Positions 25,683 through 35,041 of a stretch of DNA of 64,000 nt are shown in pieces. The stretch spans positions 558,001 to 622,000 of the forward strand of contig NZ_CP044067.1 in assembly GCF_008693385.1 (NCBI RefSeq). The letters run 5' to 3'. The notes under the pieces are model-generated. The model was not told the origin of the DNA. It was given only the letters and a program-made list of their open reading frames with translations, and ran no database searches. The position numbers and the translations under genes are program-made. The first letter of the stretch is position 1, and each line of letters begins with the position of its first letter. Origin of the DNA: Cupriavidus pauculus (GTDB lineage: Bacteria > Pseudomonadota > Gammaproteobacteria > Burkholderiales > Burkholderiaceae).

Positions 25683-26206
25683 TCGGCAAGGTGACCGTAC
25701 GGCGCGTCGGTGCGGACGACGCGGAGGCCTGCGTGGACGGGCTCGCGGATGTCCTCATCGACTGCGTCGAAGGAGGTGCGTCGGTCAGCTTCATGCTGCC
25801 CATCGGACGCGACAAGGCCACCGCGTTCTGGCGCCACGTCGCCGCCGATGTCGCACAAGGCGGGCGCATATTGCTCGTTGCGGAGGACGAGGCCGGGCAG
25901 ATCGCGGGCACGGTGCAGGTCGTCACCGCACAACCGGAAAACCAGCCGCATCGCGCCGATATCGCCAAGATGCTCGTTCACCGGCGCGCCCGCCGAAAGG
26001 GGGTGGCCCGGCAACTGATGATCGCCGCGGAAGCAGCCGCGCGCGAGGCAGGCAAGACGGTGCTCGTCCTCGATACCGTGACCGGTGGCGATGCCGAACG
26101 GTTGTATCGGGGCGTGGGCTGGCAGCGCGTCGGCGATGTGCCGAACTACGCGTTGATGCCGACCGGCGAGTTCTGCGGGACGACGTTCTACTGCAAGCAG
26201 ATCTGA
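25679..26206 (+). CDS. GNAT family N-acetyltransferase
   Basis: 175 residues from the ATG that overlaps the stop of the XRE-cupin gene. Acetyl-CoA binding motif A is seen as KMLVHRRARRKGVARQLMIA, and the late VLDTVTGGDAERLYRGVGWQ is the common motif B region. Substrate unknown, probably a small amine or amino acid. The last 19 bp overlap the convergent LysR gene. Confidence 0.87.
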   Translation: MIGKVTVRRVGADDAEACVDGLADVLIDCVEGGASVSFMLPIGRDKATAFWRHVAADVAQGGRILLVAEDEAGQIAGTVQVVTAQPENQPHRADIAKMLVHRRARRKGVARQLMIAAEAAAREAGKTVLVLDTVTGGDAERLYRGVGWQRVGDVPNYALMPTGEFCGTTFYCKQI

Positions 26207-27123
26207 TCGGGTTTTGGGCTGGTATCGAACACCTCCAGCCTCGGAATCTCTTCGCGCAAGTAAGCGATCAGCGCCCGCGTCGCCATCGACGGATGCAGGT
26301 TCGGTGTCGTGATGATGTACAGATGATGCCCGAGCCCCTCGGGCTCCCAGTCGGGTAACACGGGCACCAGCGCGCCCGATTTCACGTCCTCCCATCCCGC
26401 ATAAGCAGGCAGCAACCCGACCCCATGCCCCGCCTGCGCGGCGCGCAGCAGAAAGCGAAAGTGTTCGGACTGAAGATGCGGCGAGATATCGACGGTCACG
26501 CGTTCGCCCGCGCGTTCGACAACGAGCCGGAAGCGGCGCGATGCATAGGGCGGACAAAGAAAATGGCAATGCGCGAGATCGCCCGGCGTCTCGATGGGTG
26601 GAATGCGCGCAAGGTAGTCGGGCGACGCCAGTAATCGCCACGGCGTTGCGCACACCTCGCGCGCCACCACATCCAGCGGCGGGTTCGACGTCACCCGCAG
26701 TGCCACGTCGATCTCGTCCGCGATCAGGTTCGTCACGCGGTTGGCGAAGAACACGCGTAACGAGATACCCGGGTGCCGCGCCGCGAAGTCCAGCAGCAGC
26801 GGCGCGATATAGGCATCGCCGAGGCCCGTCGGCACGCTGACGCGCACATGGCCGCGCAGCGTCTTGCCAAGGCTGTCGATCTCGGCCTGCGCCGCCACGG
26901 CTTCCTGGAGCATGCGCACGCCATGCGCGTACAGCGTCTGCCCGGCCTCGGTCGTCTCCAGCCGCCGCGTGGTTCGCCGCAGCAATTGCGCGCCCGCCTG
27001 CGCCTCCAGCTGCGCCAGCTGGCGGCTGATCTGCGAGCGTGTGACGCCGCGCCTGCGCCCCGCTTCCGCGAGCGTGCCGGCATCGACGATCTCTACGAAG
27101 GACTGGATCAGGTGGAGGTCCAT
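26188..27123 (-). CDS. LysR family transcriptional regulator
   Basis: 311 residues with a canonical N-terminal helix-turn-helix (FVEIVDAGTLAEAGRRRGVT, then RSQISRQLAQLEA) and an effector domain of the AaeR/DsdC-like CrgA branch (VSVPTGLGDAYIAPLLLDF). It is divergent from an acyl-CoA ligase gene with a 122-bp gap and probably regulates that gene and the Bug receptor behind it. Its 3' end overlaps the GNAT gene. Confidence 0.9.
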   Translation of the reverse strand: MDLHLIQSFVEIVDAGTLAEAGRRRGVTRSQISRQLAQLEAQAGAQLLRRTTRRLETTEAGQTLYAHGVRMLQEAVAAQAEIDSLGKTLRGHVRVSVPTGLGDAYIAPLLLDFAARHPGISLRVFFANRVTNLIADEIDVALRVTSNPPLDVVAREVCATPWRLLASPDYLARIPPIETPGDLAHCHFLCPPYASRRFRLVVERAGERVTVDISPHLQSEHFRFLLRAAQAGHGVGLLPAYAGWEDVKSGALVPVLPDWEPEGLGHHLYIITTPNLHPSMATRALIAYLREEIPRLEVFDTSPKPDQICLQ

Positions 27124-27245
27124 GGAACGAACGGGGCATTGTCACGTAATACGCAACATTGTGGTGCGCGGGCGCCCCATTGTCGATGCGGGATTGCCCC
27201 CGCTACATTTCCCTATCGCCGGCGTCAGACCGGCATAACGGAGAC

Positions 27246-28742
27246 ATGCGGATGCCCGCAGACCTATGGTTCGAATCGCTGCATCGCCCAGGCCATGACA
27301 TCGCCGCGCGCGGCGAACGGCTCGCCGGCGGATGGCGCCGGCTGGGACTGGCGGAGGGCGACGTCGTGGCGCTCCTGCTACGCAACGATCCCGTGTTCAC
27401 CGACGTGATCGCCGCGTGCCGCACCGCCGGCGTCTACTACTGCCCGATCAACTGGCACTTCACCACGGCCGAGGTGAAGTTCATCCTCGAAGACAGCGGC
27501 GCGCGCGTGCTGCTCGTGCATGCGGATCTGCTGGAAGGCGTCCGCGCCGCGGTGCCGGCGCACGTCGCGGTCTTTGCCGTGGGCGGCACCGACCCCGATG
27601 CCGTCGAGTACGAGCCATGGCTTGCCGCACAGCTGCCCTACGATGGCCCGCGTGTGGCGCCGCGCGGCCATCTCGCATATACCTCGGGCACCACGGGCCG
27701 GCCCAAGGGCGTGCTGCGCAACCCCGTGCCGCTCGATGACGCCGACCGTCAGCTTGCGAATATGCGTTCCGTGGTCGCCCAGTCCATCGGCATCGTGCCC
27801 GGCTGCCGCGCGCTGATGTCCGCCCCGCTCTATCACAGCGCGCCGGGTGTGTTTATCCAGCAGGCGCTGCAGATGGCCGAACGGCTGGTGCTTACCGCGC
27901 GCTTCGATGCAGAGCAGGTGCTCGCGCTCGTCGAGCAGCATCGGATCGACGTGCTCTACCTCGTGCCGATCATGTATGTGCGCCTGCTCAAGCTGCCGCC
28001 CGATGTGCGCGCGCGATACGACCTCTCGTCGATCCGATTCGTCGCATCCACGGGCTCGCCGTGCGCGCCCGAGGTCAAGCGCGCGATGCTCGACTGGCTC
28101 GGCCCCGTGATCCACGAAACGTACGCCTCGAGCGAGGCCGGCATGGTGACCGTGGCCACGCCCGCCGATGCCGCGGCAAGACCCGGCACCGCGGGACGTC
28201 CCGTCGATGCCGCGCAGCTCCGCATCCTCGACGTGGATGGCAATGCCTGCGCGCCGGGCGAAGTCGGCCTCGTCTACGTGCGACAGCCCGCGTATCCGGA
28301 CTTCACGTATCTGAACAACGACGCCGCACGCCGCGCGATCGACCGCGATGGACTGATCTCGCTCGGCGACATGGGCTACGTCGATGCCGATGGCTATCTG
28401 TTCATCTGCGATCGCGCGTCCGACATGGTGATCTCGGGCGGCGTGAATATCTATCCGGCCGAGATCGAGCACCAGCTCGTCCGCTATCCGGGCGTCGCCG
28501 ATTGCGCGGTCTTCGGCGTGCCCGACAACGAATATGGCGAGCGATTGCACGGCGTGATCGAGCCGATGCCCGATACGCGGATCGATCCCGCGGCCGTCAC
28601 CGAATGGCTGCGCGCGCGGCTCTCCGGCTTCAAGGTGCCGCGCACGATCGAGATTGCCAGCCTGCCGCGCGACGAAACCGGCAAGCTCGCCAAACGCAGA
28701 CTGCGCGACCAACACTGGGCCGGACGGACCCGCCGCGTTTAA
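27246..28742 (+). CDS. AMP-binding acyl-CoA synthetase/ligase
   Basis: 498 residues from the ATG at 27246; the frame is open upstream but conserved sequence starts here. The AMP-binding motif YTSGTTGRPKG (about residue 143) and the later ISLGDMGYVDADGYLFICDR and VISGGVNIYPAEIE are typical of medium/long-chain or aryl acyl-CoA ligases of the FadD group. Near the end, RDETGKLAKRRLR contains the catalytic Lys. It activates a carboxylic acid as CoA thioester in the cytoplasm. A Bug receptor gene follows in 22 bp, suggesting uptake and activation of the same acid. Confidence 0.88.
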   Translation: MRMPADLWFESLHRPGHDIAARGERLAGGWRRLGLAEGDVVALLLRNDPVFTDVIAACRTAGVYYCPINWHFTTAEVKFILEDSGARVLLVHADLLEGVRAAVPAHVAVFAVGGTDPDAVEYEPWLAAQLPYDGPRVAPRGHLAYTSGTTGRPKGVLRNPVPLDDADRQLANMRSVVAQSIGIVPGCRALMSAPLYHSAPGVFIQQALQMAERLVLTARFDAEQVLALVEQHRIDVLYLVPIMYVRLLKLPPDVRARYDLSSIRFVASTGSPCAPEVKRAMLDWLGPVIHETYASSEAGMVTVATPADAAARPGTAGRPVDAAQLRILDVDGNACAPGEVGLVYVRQPAYPDFTYLNNDAARRAIDRDGLISLGDMGYVDADGYLFICDRASDMVISGGVNIYPAEIEHQLVRYPGVADCAVFGVPDNEYGERLHGVIEPMPDTRIDPAAVTEWLRARLSGFKVPRTIEIASLPRDETGKLAKRRLRDQHWAGRTRRV

Positions 28743-28764
28743 AAAACAAGAAAGAGGAGACAAC

Positions 28765-29760
28765 ATGTCACGAACCCTGTTCCGCAGCACCGCGGCGGAT
28801 GCGTTGCGCGCATGCGCGATCATCGCCGCCACCTTCACGATGATGCCGGCCCATGCCGGGCCCTTCCCCGACCGCCCGATCAAGCTGGTGGTGCCCTACA
28901 CGCCCGGCGGTTCGACCGACCAGTTCGGCCGCGCACTCGCGGAAGGCATGTCGCGCGATCTCAGGCAGACCGTGGTCGTGGAGAACCGCCCCGGTGCCAA
29001 TACGATGGTGGGCACGCAGAGCGTGGCACGCGCGCAGGCGGACGGCTACACGATGATCATGGCGTCGAGCGCGAGCATGGTGCTCAACCCGATGCTCTAC
29101 AAGCGCACGGGCTACGATCCCAAGGACTTCAAGGTCTTTCTGATCGGCACCGAGGTGCCGCTCGTCATCGTGACCAACAACCAGGTGCCGGCGTCCACCA
29201 CGCGCGACTTCGCCAGCTACGCCAAGGCGGCCGGCGGCAAGCTCAACTACTCGTCGGTGGGGCTGGGCAATCCGCTGCAACTGGCCACGGAGATGCTCAA
29301 GACCGAGCTCGGCATCGACATGACGCACGTGCCCTACAACGGCAGCGCGCCCGCACTGTCCGCGCTGCTGGCCAACGACGTGCAGCTGATGGTCGATGTC
29401 GTCAGCACTTCGCTGCCGCATATCCGCGCGGGCAAGCTCAAGGCGCTTGCCGTGACCTCGCGTACGCGGCTCGAGGTATTGCCCAATGTGCCGACCATGG
29501 CGGAGAGCGGCTATCCCGACTTCCATGCGGCCACGTGGTTCGGACTGGCGGTGCCCGCGCAGACGCCACCCGACGTCGTGACGCGTCTGCAAACGGCCGC
29601 CACGCAGGTACTCGGCGACGCCCAGTTCCGCGCCACGTTCGCCGCGCTCGGGCTGGTCGTCCAGCCGCCGCGCACGCAGGCGGAAGTGGAACGCTATGTG
29701 GCGACCGATCGCGAGACATGGGGCAAGGTCATCCGCGCCAACCATATCTCGCTCGATTGA
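28765..29760 (+). CDS. Bug-type tripartite tricarboxylate receptor (periplasmic binding protein)
   Basis: 331 residues from the ATG at 28765 with GAGGAGA upstream. The signal peptide ends at MPAHAGPFP (about residue 30). The mature protein begins with FPDRPIKLVVPYTPGGSTDQ, the hallmark of the Bug family, and later has ENRPGANTMVG and VPYNGSAPALSALLANDVQL. Bug proteins bind carboxylates in the periplasm; many lack linked TctAB permeases, as here. It follows the acyl-CoA ligase gene. Confidence 0.92.
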   Translation: MSRTLFRSTAADALRACAIIAATFTMMPAHAGPFPDRPIKLVVPYTPGGSTDQFGRALAEGMSRDLRQTVVVENRPGANTMVGTQSVARAQADGYTMIMASSASMVLNPMLYKRTGYDPKDFKVFLIGTEVPLVIVTNNQVPASTTRDFASYAKAAGGKLNYSSVGLGNPLQLATEMLKTELGIDMTHVPYNGSAPALSALLANDVQLMVDVVSTSLPHIRAGKLKALAVTSRTRLEVLPNVPTMAESGYPDFHAATWFGLAVPAQTPPDVVTRLQTAATQVLGDAQFRATFAALGLVVQPPRTQAEVERYVATDRETWGKVIRANHISLD

Positions 29761-29770
29761 CGGGCGCGCG

Positions 29771-30709
29771 CTAGTCCATCGACTGCGCGAACGTCTTCAG
29801 GTACTTCATGCCGGTATCGCACATGATCGTGACGACGGTGGCATCGGGGCCGAGCCGCTCCGCCAGACGGATCGCCCCGGTGACGTTCGCGCCGGTGGAC
29901 GTTCCGCAGAACAGGCCCTCCTCCGCCGCCAGGCGGAACGCCATGGCCCGCGCCTCCTCGGTGGAGACCGGCTCCAGCCTGTCGGCGATGCCGTCATGCC
30001 AGAGCGGCACCACATAGCCGGCACCGATGCCGTCGATCTTGTGCGCACCGGTGGGACCGCCCGACAGCACCGCCGACTCGGCCGGTTCCACGCCAACGAT
30101 ACAAATCCGCGCATCGCGCTCGCGCAGCCGCGCCGATATTGCGCGGAGCGACGCGCCCGTGCCGACACTGCCGACGAATCCATCGACGCGGCCGCCCGTC
30201 TGCTCCCAGATCTCGTCGGCCATCGCCGTATAGGCCGCGAGCTGATCCGTATTCTCCATCTGCGCGGTGATATACGCGCCCATCTCGCCCGCAATGCGGT
30301 GGCCCTCGCGAATCATGGCCCTGGTCAGCGCCTCGGTCTGCCTGCCGTTCTCGCTCGGGATAATCGTGAGCCGCGCGCCGAGCAGGCGCATATGGTCGAG
30401 CTTCTCCTTCGAGAACGCGTCGGACGATACGAGATGAAGCGGATGGCCCTTGACGGCGCACACGAGCGCCAGCGACACGCCGGTGCTTCCCCCCGTGTAC
30501 TCGACGACCGCGCCGCCGGGCTTGAGGCGGCCATCGCGCGTCGGTGCGTCGATCATCGCCATCGCAATGCGGTCCTTCATGCTGCCGGTGGGATTCTGGC
30601 TTTCGAGCTTGACGAGAATGCGCGCGCCATCGCGCGGTGCGACGTTGCGCAATGGCAGGACTGGCGTATTGCCGATGGCATCGAGAATGGTGCGGTGTGC
30701 GGCGGTCAT
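29771..30709 (-). CDS. PLP-dependent cysteine synthase-like enzyme
   Basis: 312 residues from the ATG at 30709. The PLP Lys lies in LESQNPTGSMKDRIA (about residue 45), followed by the TGGSTGVSLA phosphate-binding/Asn-loop region (cysteine synthases have TSGNTG; here Asn is replaced by Ser), MENTDQLAAYTAMADEIWEQ and the PLP-phosphate loop GSVGTGASL. The fold is fold type II (CysK/CysM/cystathionine beta-synthase group). The TGGSTG variant suggests a substrate other than plain O-acetylserine. It is divergent from an AraC-type regulator. Confidence 0.85.
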   Translation of the reverse strand: MTAAHRTILDAIGNTPVLPLRNVAPRDGARILVKLESQNPTGSMKDRIAMAMIDAPTRDGRLKPGGAVVEYTGGSTGVSLALVCAVKGHPLHLVSSDAFSKEKLDHMRLLGARLTIIPSENGRQTEALTRAMIREGHRIAGEMGAYITAQMENTDQLAAYTAMADEIWEQTGGRVDGFVGSVGTGASLRAISARLRERDARICIVGVEPAESAVLSGGPTGAHKIDGIGAGYVVPLWHDGIADRLEPVSTEEARAMAFRLAAEEGLFCGTSTGANVTGAIRLAERLGPDATVVTIMCDTGMKYLKTFAQSMD

Positions 30710-30786
30710 GATGTCGCTGTTGTCCTTGTCAGACGTTGAATGGCTTCGCAGTCTAGACGTCGGGACGCCGCCGAAGCTATAGTCGG

Positions 30787-30809
30787 AAATGACATTAATC
30801 GAATCATTT
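30787..30809. promoter_or_regulatory. AAATGA-N11-TCATTT dyad in the divergent promoter region
   Basis: Perfect 6-bp arms at 30787-30792 and 30804-30809 in the 120-bp gap between the cysteine synthase-like gene and the AraC-type regulator. A candidate regulator site; nothing else supports it. Confidence 0.35.
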
Positions 30810-30829
30810 ACGACACCCGGATACTGACA

Positions 30830-31792
30830 ATGAAAGTGGTCGTTCTCGCGCTCGACGACGTGTTCGATTCCGGCATGACCGTGTTGCTCGACACGCTGGC
30901 CGCGGCGAACGAACTCGCTGCATTGCACGGATTCGCCAACGTGCCGTTCGACGTCACGCTCGCGGGATTGCGCAAACGCATTCGTACCGCGCTGGGATTC
31001 AGCGCGACCGTCGCGCGCCTCGATGCCGTGCGAAATCCGGACTGGATCGTGGTGTCCGCGCTCAATGCCAAGCAGGCGGATGCACTTGCCGCCCGCCTGC
31101 AGGCGCGAGATATTCGGGAAGCGGGTGCGCAGCTGCGGCAGCGCCACGCGGCCGGCGTCCATGTCGCGGGCGCCTGCATCGGGACCTTCGTGCTGGCGGA
31201 AGCGGGGCTGCTGGACGACCGCGAGGCGACCACGACCTGGTCGCTCGCGCCGTTTTTCCGGCAGCGCTATCCCGGCGTCGCGCTGGACGACTCGCGCATG
31301 GTGGTCGAGTCCGGGCAGGTCGTGACCGCGGGCGCGGCCATGGGGCACCTCGACCTCGCACTCTGGCTGGTTCGCCGCGTATCGCCCGAACTGGCTGACC
31401 TCGTGGCCCGCTTCATGTTGATCGATCAGCGCGCATCGCAGGCGCACTACATCATTCCCGACCATCTGGCGCACACCGATCCGCTGATATCGAAGTTCGA
31501 ACGCTGGACGCGCGAGAACCTGCCCCATGGTTTCTCGCTCGATGCGGCCGCAGAGGCATTGGCTGTCCACCCGAGGACCTTGCAGCGGCGAACCGAGGCG
31601 ATTCTGGGCAAGTCGCCGCTCGCGTTCGTTCAGGACCTGCGCATCGAGCGTGCGCGCCATTTGATCTCGGCTGGGCAGCCGCTGGAAGCCGTCGCTTCCG
31701 AGGTCGGGTATGCCGACGCGGCAACGCTCCGTACGTTGCTGCGCCGGAAGCTGGGTCAGGGCGTCAGGGCCATGCGCGCGGCGAAGCGCTGA
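30830..31792 (+). CDS. GlxA-type AraC-family regulator (DJ-1/PfpI domain plus AraC helix-turn-helix)
   Basis: 320 residues from the ATG at 30830. The N-terminal DJ-1/PfpI-like domain (about 1-185) has the GACIGTFVLAEAGLLDD elbow. The C-terminal AraC domain (about 215-315) has SLDAAAEALAVHPRTLQRRT and EAVASEVGYADAATLRTLLRR. Proteins of this design sense amino-acid-like or quaternary amine ligands. It is divergent from the cysteine synthase-like gene, its likely target. Confidence 0.88.
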   Translation: MKVVVLALDDVFDSGMTVLLDTLAAANELAALHGFANVPFDVTLAGLRKRIRTALGFSATVARLDAVRNPDWIVVSALNAKQADALAARLQARDIREAGAQLRQRHAAGVHVAGACIGTFVLAEAGLLDDREATTTWSLAPFFRQRYPGVALDDSRMVVESGQVVTAGAAMGHLDLALWLVRRVSPELADLVARFMLIDQRASQAHYIIPDHLAHTDPLISKFERWTRENLPHGFSLDAAAEALAVHPRTLQRRTEAILGKSPLAFVQDLRIERARHLISAGQPLEAVASEVGYADAATLRTLLRRKLGQGVRAMRAAKR

Positions 31793-31809
31793 CGGGCCCG
31801 GACATCACC

Positions 31810-32385
31810 TTAGGCGGGCAGCAGCCCCGCTGCCCGGTAGTTGTCGATCAACGTATCGAACAGCTTGATATCGGCGCGGCCGCGCGCCATCAGCTGCGCG
31901 CCCGCCACGGCCGCGAAGATCGCGTGAGCGCGCTTCTTCGCATCCTTGGCGCCGACGATGCCCGCGTCCGCCAGTGTCCTGGCAAGCCACGTGACGTTGA
32001 CGTCGGTAAACGCCTGGACCTCCTTCTTCACGACGTCGGGCAGGTCGTCGTACTCCGCCGTCATGAAGCTGCACAGGCAGATGCGATTGTCGTTCTCGAG
32101 CGATTTGCGGAACAGGCTCGGATACTTGCGCAGGCGATCCGCCATGTCCGGCGTCCTGGCCGACAGCTCATCGAGCGCCACCGCCGTGTCTTCCCAGTAG
32201 CGCTTGGCGACCGCGGCGGCGAGGTCGGCCTTGCTCGGGAAATGGTGATAGAGGCTGGCGGCCTTGATGCCGACGGCTTCGGCAAGGGCCCGAAGGTTCA
32301 GACCGCCATAGCCATGAGCCTGTGCGATCTGCGTGGCGACAGCCAGGATCCTGTCGCTGGAATGTGTGCTGGCCTGGTTTTGCAC
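31810..32385 (-). CDS. TetR family transcriptional regulator
   Basis: 191 residues, starting at GTG 32385 with GAGG in good position. Helix-turn-helix LRALAEAVGIKAASLYHHFPSK is canonical. The C-terminal domain has a CLCSFMTAEYDDLPDVVKKEV segment as in the AcuR/NemR-like group. It is divergent from an amidase-hydrolase operon. Confidence 0.88.
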   Translation of the reverse strand: MQNQASTHSSDRILAVATQIAQAHGYGGLNLRALAEAVGIKAASLYHHFPSKADLAAAVAKRYWEDTAVALDELSARTPDMADRLRKYPSLFRKSLENDNRICLCSFMTAEYDDLPDVVKKEVQAFTDVNVTWLARTLADAGIVGAKDAKKRAHAIFAAVAGAQLMARGRADIKLFDTLIDNYRAAGLLPA

Positions 32386-32465
32386 GATCTACCTCGAAGA
32401 TTTTTTTGATTGCCGGACCCGATTCGGGTGTTGACGAGGCGAAGTATAACGCCTAATCTTCGACC

Positions 32466-32483
32466 CTAACAAACGTTCGGTAG
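32466..32483. promoter_or_regulatory. Imperfect 18-bp palindrome, candidate TetR operator
   Basis: CTAACAAACGTTCGGTAG, seven of nine base pairs symmetric about a central CG, midway between the TetR gene and the amidase gene. Length and position suit a TetR dimer pair. Confidence 0.45.
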
Positions 32484-32538
32484 ACTCTGGCCAAGCGACT
32501 GAAGTTTGTTGAACTCCATAACCCTGCAAGAGCAAGCC

Positions 32539-33966
32539 ATGAGCAACGAACTTATCTTCCAAGACGCCACGCAACTCGCCGCACGCATCCGCAGCAAGGA
32601 GATCTCGCCGGTGGAGGTCGTCCAGGCGCATCTCGACCGCATCCGCGCAGTGGACCCCCAGATCAATGCGATCGTCACGCTCGCGGATGGCGCGATGGAA
32701 GCCGCGAGGGCCGCCGAGGCCGCGGTCCTGAAGGGCGACAAACTCGGGCCGTTGCACGGCGTGCCCTTCACGGTCAAGGACGCGATCGACACGGCCGGCG
32801 TGCTGACGCAACGCGGCTCGCCGATCTTCAAGGGACGCATTCCCGATACCGACGCGACGACCGTCGCGCGCATGAAGCAGGCGGGCGGCATCCTGCTCGC
32901 CAAAACCAATCTTCCCGAGTTTTCCTACTGGATCGAGACCGACAACCTGCTGTCGGGCCGCACGCTCAACCCGTGGAACCTGGACCGCACCCCGGGCGGG
33001 TCCAGCGGTGGAGAGTCCGCGGCGATCGCGGCCGGCATGGCGCCGATCGGCCTGTCCACCGATGTCGCGATCTCCATTCGCGGCCCGGCCGCGCTGACCG
33101 GCGTCATGGGATTCAAGGCCACGCACGGGCGTATTCCGATGACGGGCATCTGGCCGCGTGAGCCGCGCCGCTTCTGGCATGTGGGGCCGATGGCGCGCTC
33201 CATTCGCGATATCGCGCTTGCGTACACACTGCTGGCCGGCCCCGACGGCGAGGACGGCTATTCGACCAGCCCGCTTGCGCTGGATGCCGGACGCATGCCG
33301 ACGCCCGGCCGTCCGCTTCGCGTGGGCTGGCTCGTGGAGCCCGGGTTCGGTCCGATCGACGCCGACGTCGCGGCAACCGTTCGCGCGGCGGCGGAGGCGT
33401 TGCAGGGGAATGGCGTGATCGTCGAGCCCGTGCGGATTCCGGTACTCGAGGAGATCAACGCGCTCGACCTGCTCTGGAAGATCCAGGCGATGGAAACGAA
33501 GCCCGCGTTCCGCAAGGCAACGGCCGGGCACGAGGACAAGATCTTCAAGCATGCGCAGGCGGTGTTCGACACGCCCGATACGTCCATCGAGGACTTCGTG
33601 CTGGCCGAGCAGCAGATCGAGCGGATGCGCGACGGCTTCAGCCGGTACTTCCAGCGCTACGACGCGCTGCTCTGCCCCGTGACGCCCGTGCCGGCGCACA
33701 CGCACGACGCCGCGGAGTTCGTCATCGGCGGTGAAACCGTATCGTCGCTACACGTCATGGATGCGACCGCGCCGCTCAGCGTCACGGGCCTGCCCGGGCT
33801 GTCGATGCGATTCGGCACCAGCCGTGACGGGCTGCCCGTGGGCGTGCAACTGGTGGGACCGTGGCTCGGCGAATCCACGCTGCTGCATCTGGGTGCTCGG
33901 CTTGAGAGCGTGAGCCCGGTTCGCGAGGCGCGTCCCGACCTGTCGGCCATCGCCAACCGTCGCTGA
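32539..33966 (+). CDS. Amidase signature family hydrolase
   Basis: 475 residues from the ATG at 32539. The catalytic Lys is in FTVKDAIDTAG and the cis-Ser in GGSSGGESAA. The nucleophile region reads TDVAISIRGPAA, where the two Gly before the nucleophilic Ser (GGS in most members) are replaced by Ala-Ile; those residues shape the oxyanion hole. Family members hydrolyse amides, cytoplasmically; substrate unknown. An alpha/beta hydrolase gene follows in 19 bp, and a TetR regulator is divergent. Confidence 0.85.
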   Translation: MSNELIFQDATQLAARIRSKEISPVEVVQAHLDRIRAVDPQINAIVTLADGAMEAARAAEAAVLKGDKLGPLHGVPFTVKDAIDTAGVLTQRGSPIFKGRIPDTDATTVARMKQAGGILLAKTNLPEFSYWIETDNLLSGRTLNPWNLDRTPGGSSGGESAAIAAGMAPIGLSTDVAISIRGPAALTGVMGFKATHGRIPMTGIWPREPRRFWHVGPMARSIRDIALAYTLLAGPDGEDGYSTSPLALDAGRMPTPGRPLRVGWLVEPGFGPIDADVAATVRAAAEALQGNGVIVEPVRIPVLEEINALDLLWKIQAMETKPAFRKATAGHEDKIFKHAQAVFDTPDTSIEDFVLAEQQIERMRDGFSRYFQRYDALLCPVTPVPAHTHDAAEFVIGGETVSSLHVMDATAPLSVTGLPGLSMRFGTSRDGLPVGVQLVGPWLGESTLLHLGARLESVSPVREARPDLSAIANRR

Positions 33967-33985
33967 TCCGCGGAGGCATCCAGAC

Positions 33986-35041
33986 ATGTCGAATCTCATT
34001 GATTCACTCCGCCGCCGCCTGCTCTACCGATCGTCGGCGCTGGCCGGACTCACGCTTTTCGAACTGGCCGGGATCGACCGCGCCGCGGCGGCAACGCTGG
34101 CCGCGTCGGGCAAGGCTCGCGCGCAGCGATCGGGCACCACCGATACGCTCGGGCCGATCCGGCAGATCGATGCCGGTACGCTCAACGTGGGCTATGCGGA
34201 ACTGGGGCCGTCCAACGGACCGGTCGCCATCCTGCTGCACGGCTGGCCGCACGACATTCATAGCTACGCCGATGTGGCACCCATGCTCGCGGCCGCGGGC
34301 TATCGCGTCATCGTGCCGTATCTGCGCGGCTATGGCTCGACGCGGTTTCTGTCGCCGGACACGCCACGCAACGGCCAGCAGTCCATCTTCGCGGTGGATG
34401 TCGTTGCGTTGATGGATGCGCTGAAGATCGACAAGGCCGTGATCGCCGGCTTCGACTGGGGCGGGCGCGCCGCCAATATCGTCGCCGCGGCATGGCCCGA
34501 GCGTTGCCTCGGTCTGGTATCGGTCAGCGGCTACCTCATCGGCAGCCAGGAAGCCGGCCGCAAGCCGCTGCCGCCGCAAGCGGAATGGCTGGCGTGGTTC
34601 CAGTACTACTTTGCCACCGAGCGCGGCGCGCAAGGGTATGCGGCGCAGCGCGACGCGTTCAACAAGCTGATCTGGCGCAACGCGTCGCCGCGATTCGCGT
34701 TCGACGACGCCACGTTCGAGCGCACCGCGCAGGCCTTCGACAACCCGGACCATGTGGCCATCGTCATCCACAACTACCGCTGGCGGCTGGGGCTCGCGCA
34801 AGGCGAGGCCCAGTACGACGAACTGGAAGAACGGCTCGCGCAGGCACCGCGGATCGCGGTGCCCACCATCACGCTCGAAGGCGATGCCAACGGTGCCCCG
34901 CACCAGCCATCCGCCGCGTATGCGAAGCAGTTCACCGGCAGGTACCGGCATCGCGACGTTGCGGGCGGCATCGGCCACAACCTGCCGCAGGAAGCGCCGC
35001 GCGCGTTCGCCGACGCGGTGTTGCAGGTCGTGAAGCTATAG
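33986..35041 (+). CDS. Alpha/beta hydrolase, epoxide hydrolase-like, exported
   Basis: 351 residues. The N-terminus has RRRLLYRSSALAGLTLFELA followed by a DRAAAAT site, which may be a twin-arginine-type signal. The hydrolase body has the oxyanion motif HGWPHD, the nucleophile elbow GFDWGGRAA with Asp, and a late GGIGHNLPQEAP with the catalytic His, the layout of epoxide hydrolases and haloalkane dehalogenases. It is the second gene of the amidase operon. The last 6 bp overlap the convergent aroQ-like gene. Confidence 0.85.
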   Translation: MSNLIDSLRRRLLYRSSALAGLTLFELAGIDRAAAATLAASGKARAQRSGTTDTLGPIRQIDAGTLNVGYAELGPSNGPVAILLHGWPHDIHSYADVAPMLAAAGYRVIVPYLRGYGSTRFLSPDTPRNGQQSIFAVDVVALMDALKIDKAVIAGFDWGGRAANIVAAAWPERCLGLVSVSGYLIGSQEAGRKPLPPQAEWLAWFQYYFATERGAQGYAAQRDAFNKLIWRNASPRFAFDDATFERTAQAFDNPDHVAIVIHNYRWRLGLAQGEAQYDELEERLAQAPRIAVPTITLEGDANGAPHQPSAAYAKQFTGRYRHRDVAGGIGHNLPQEAPRAFADAVLQVVKL

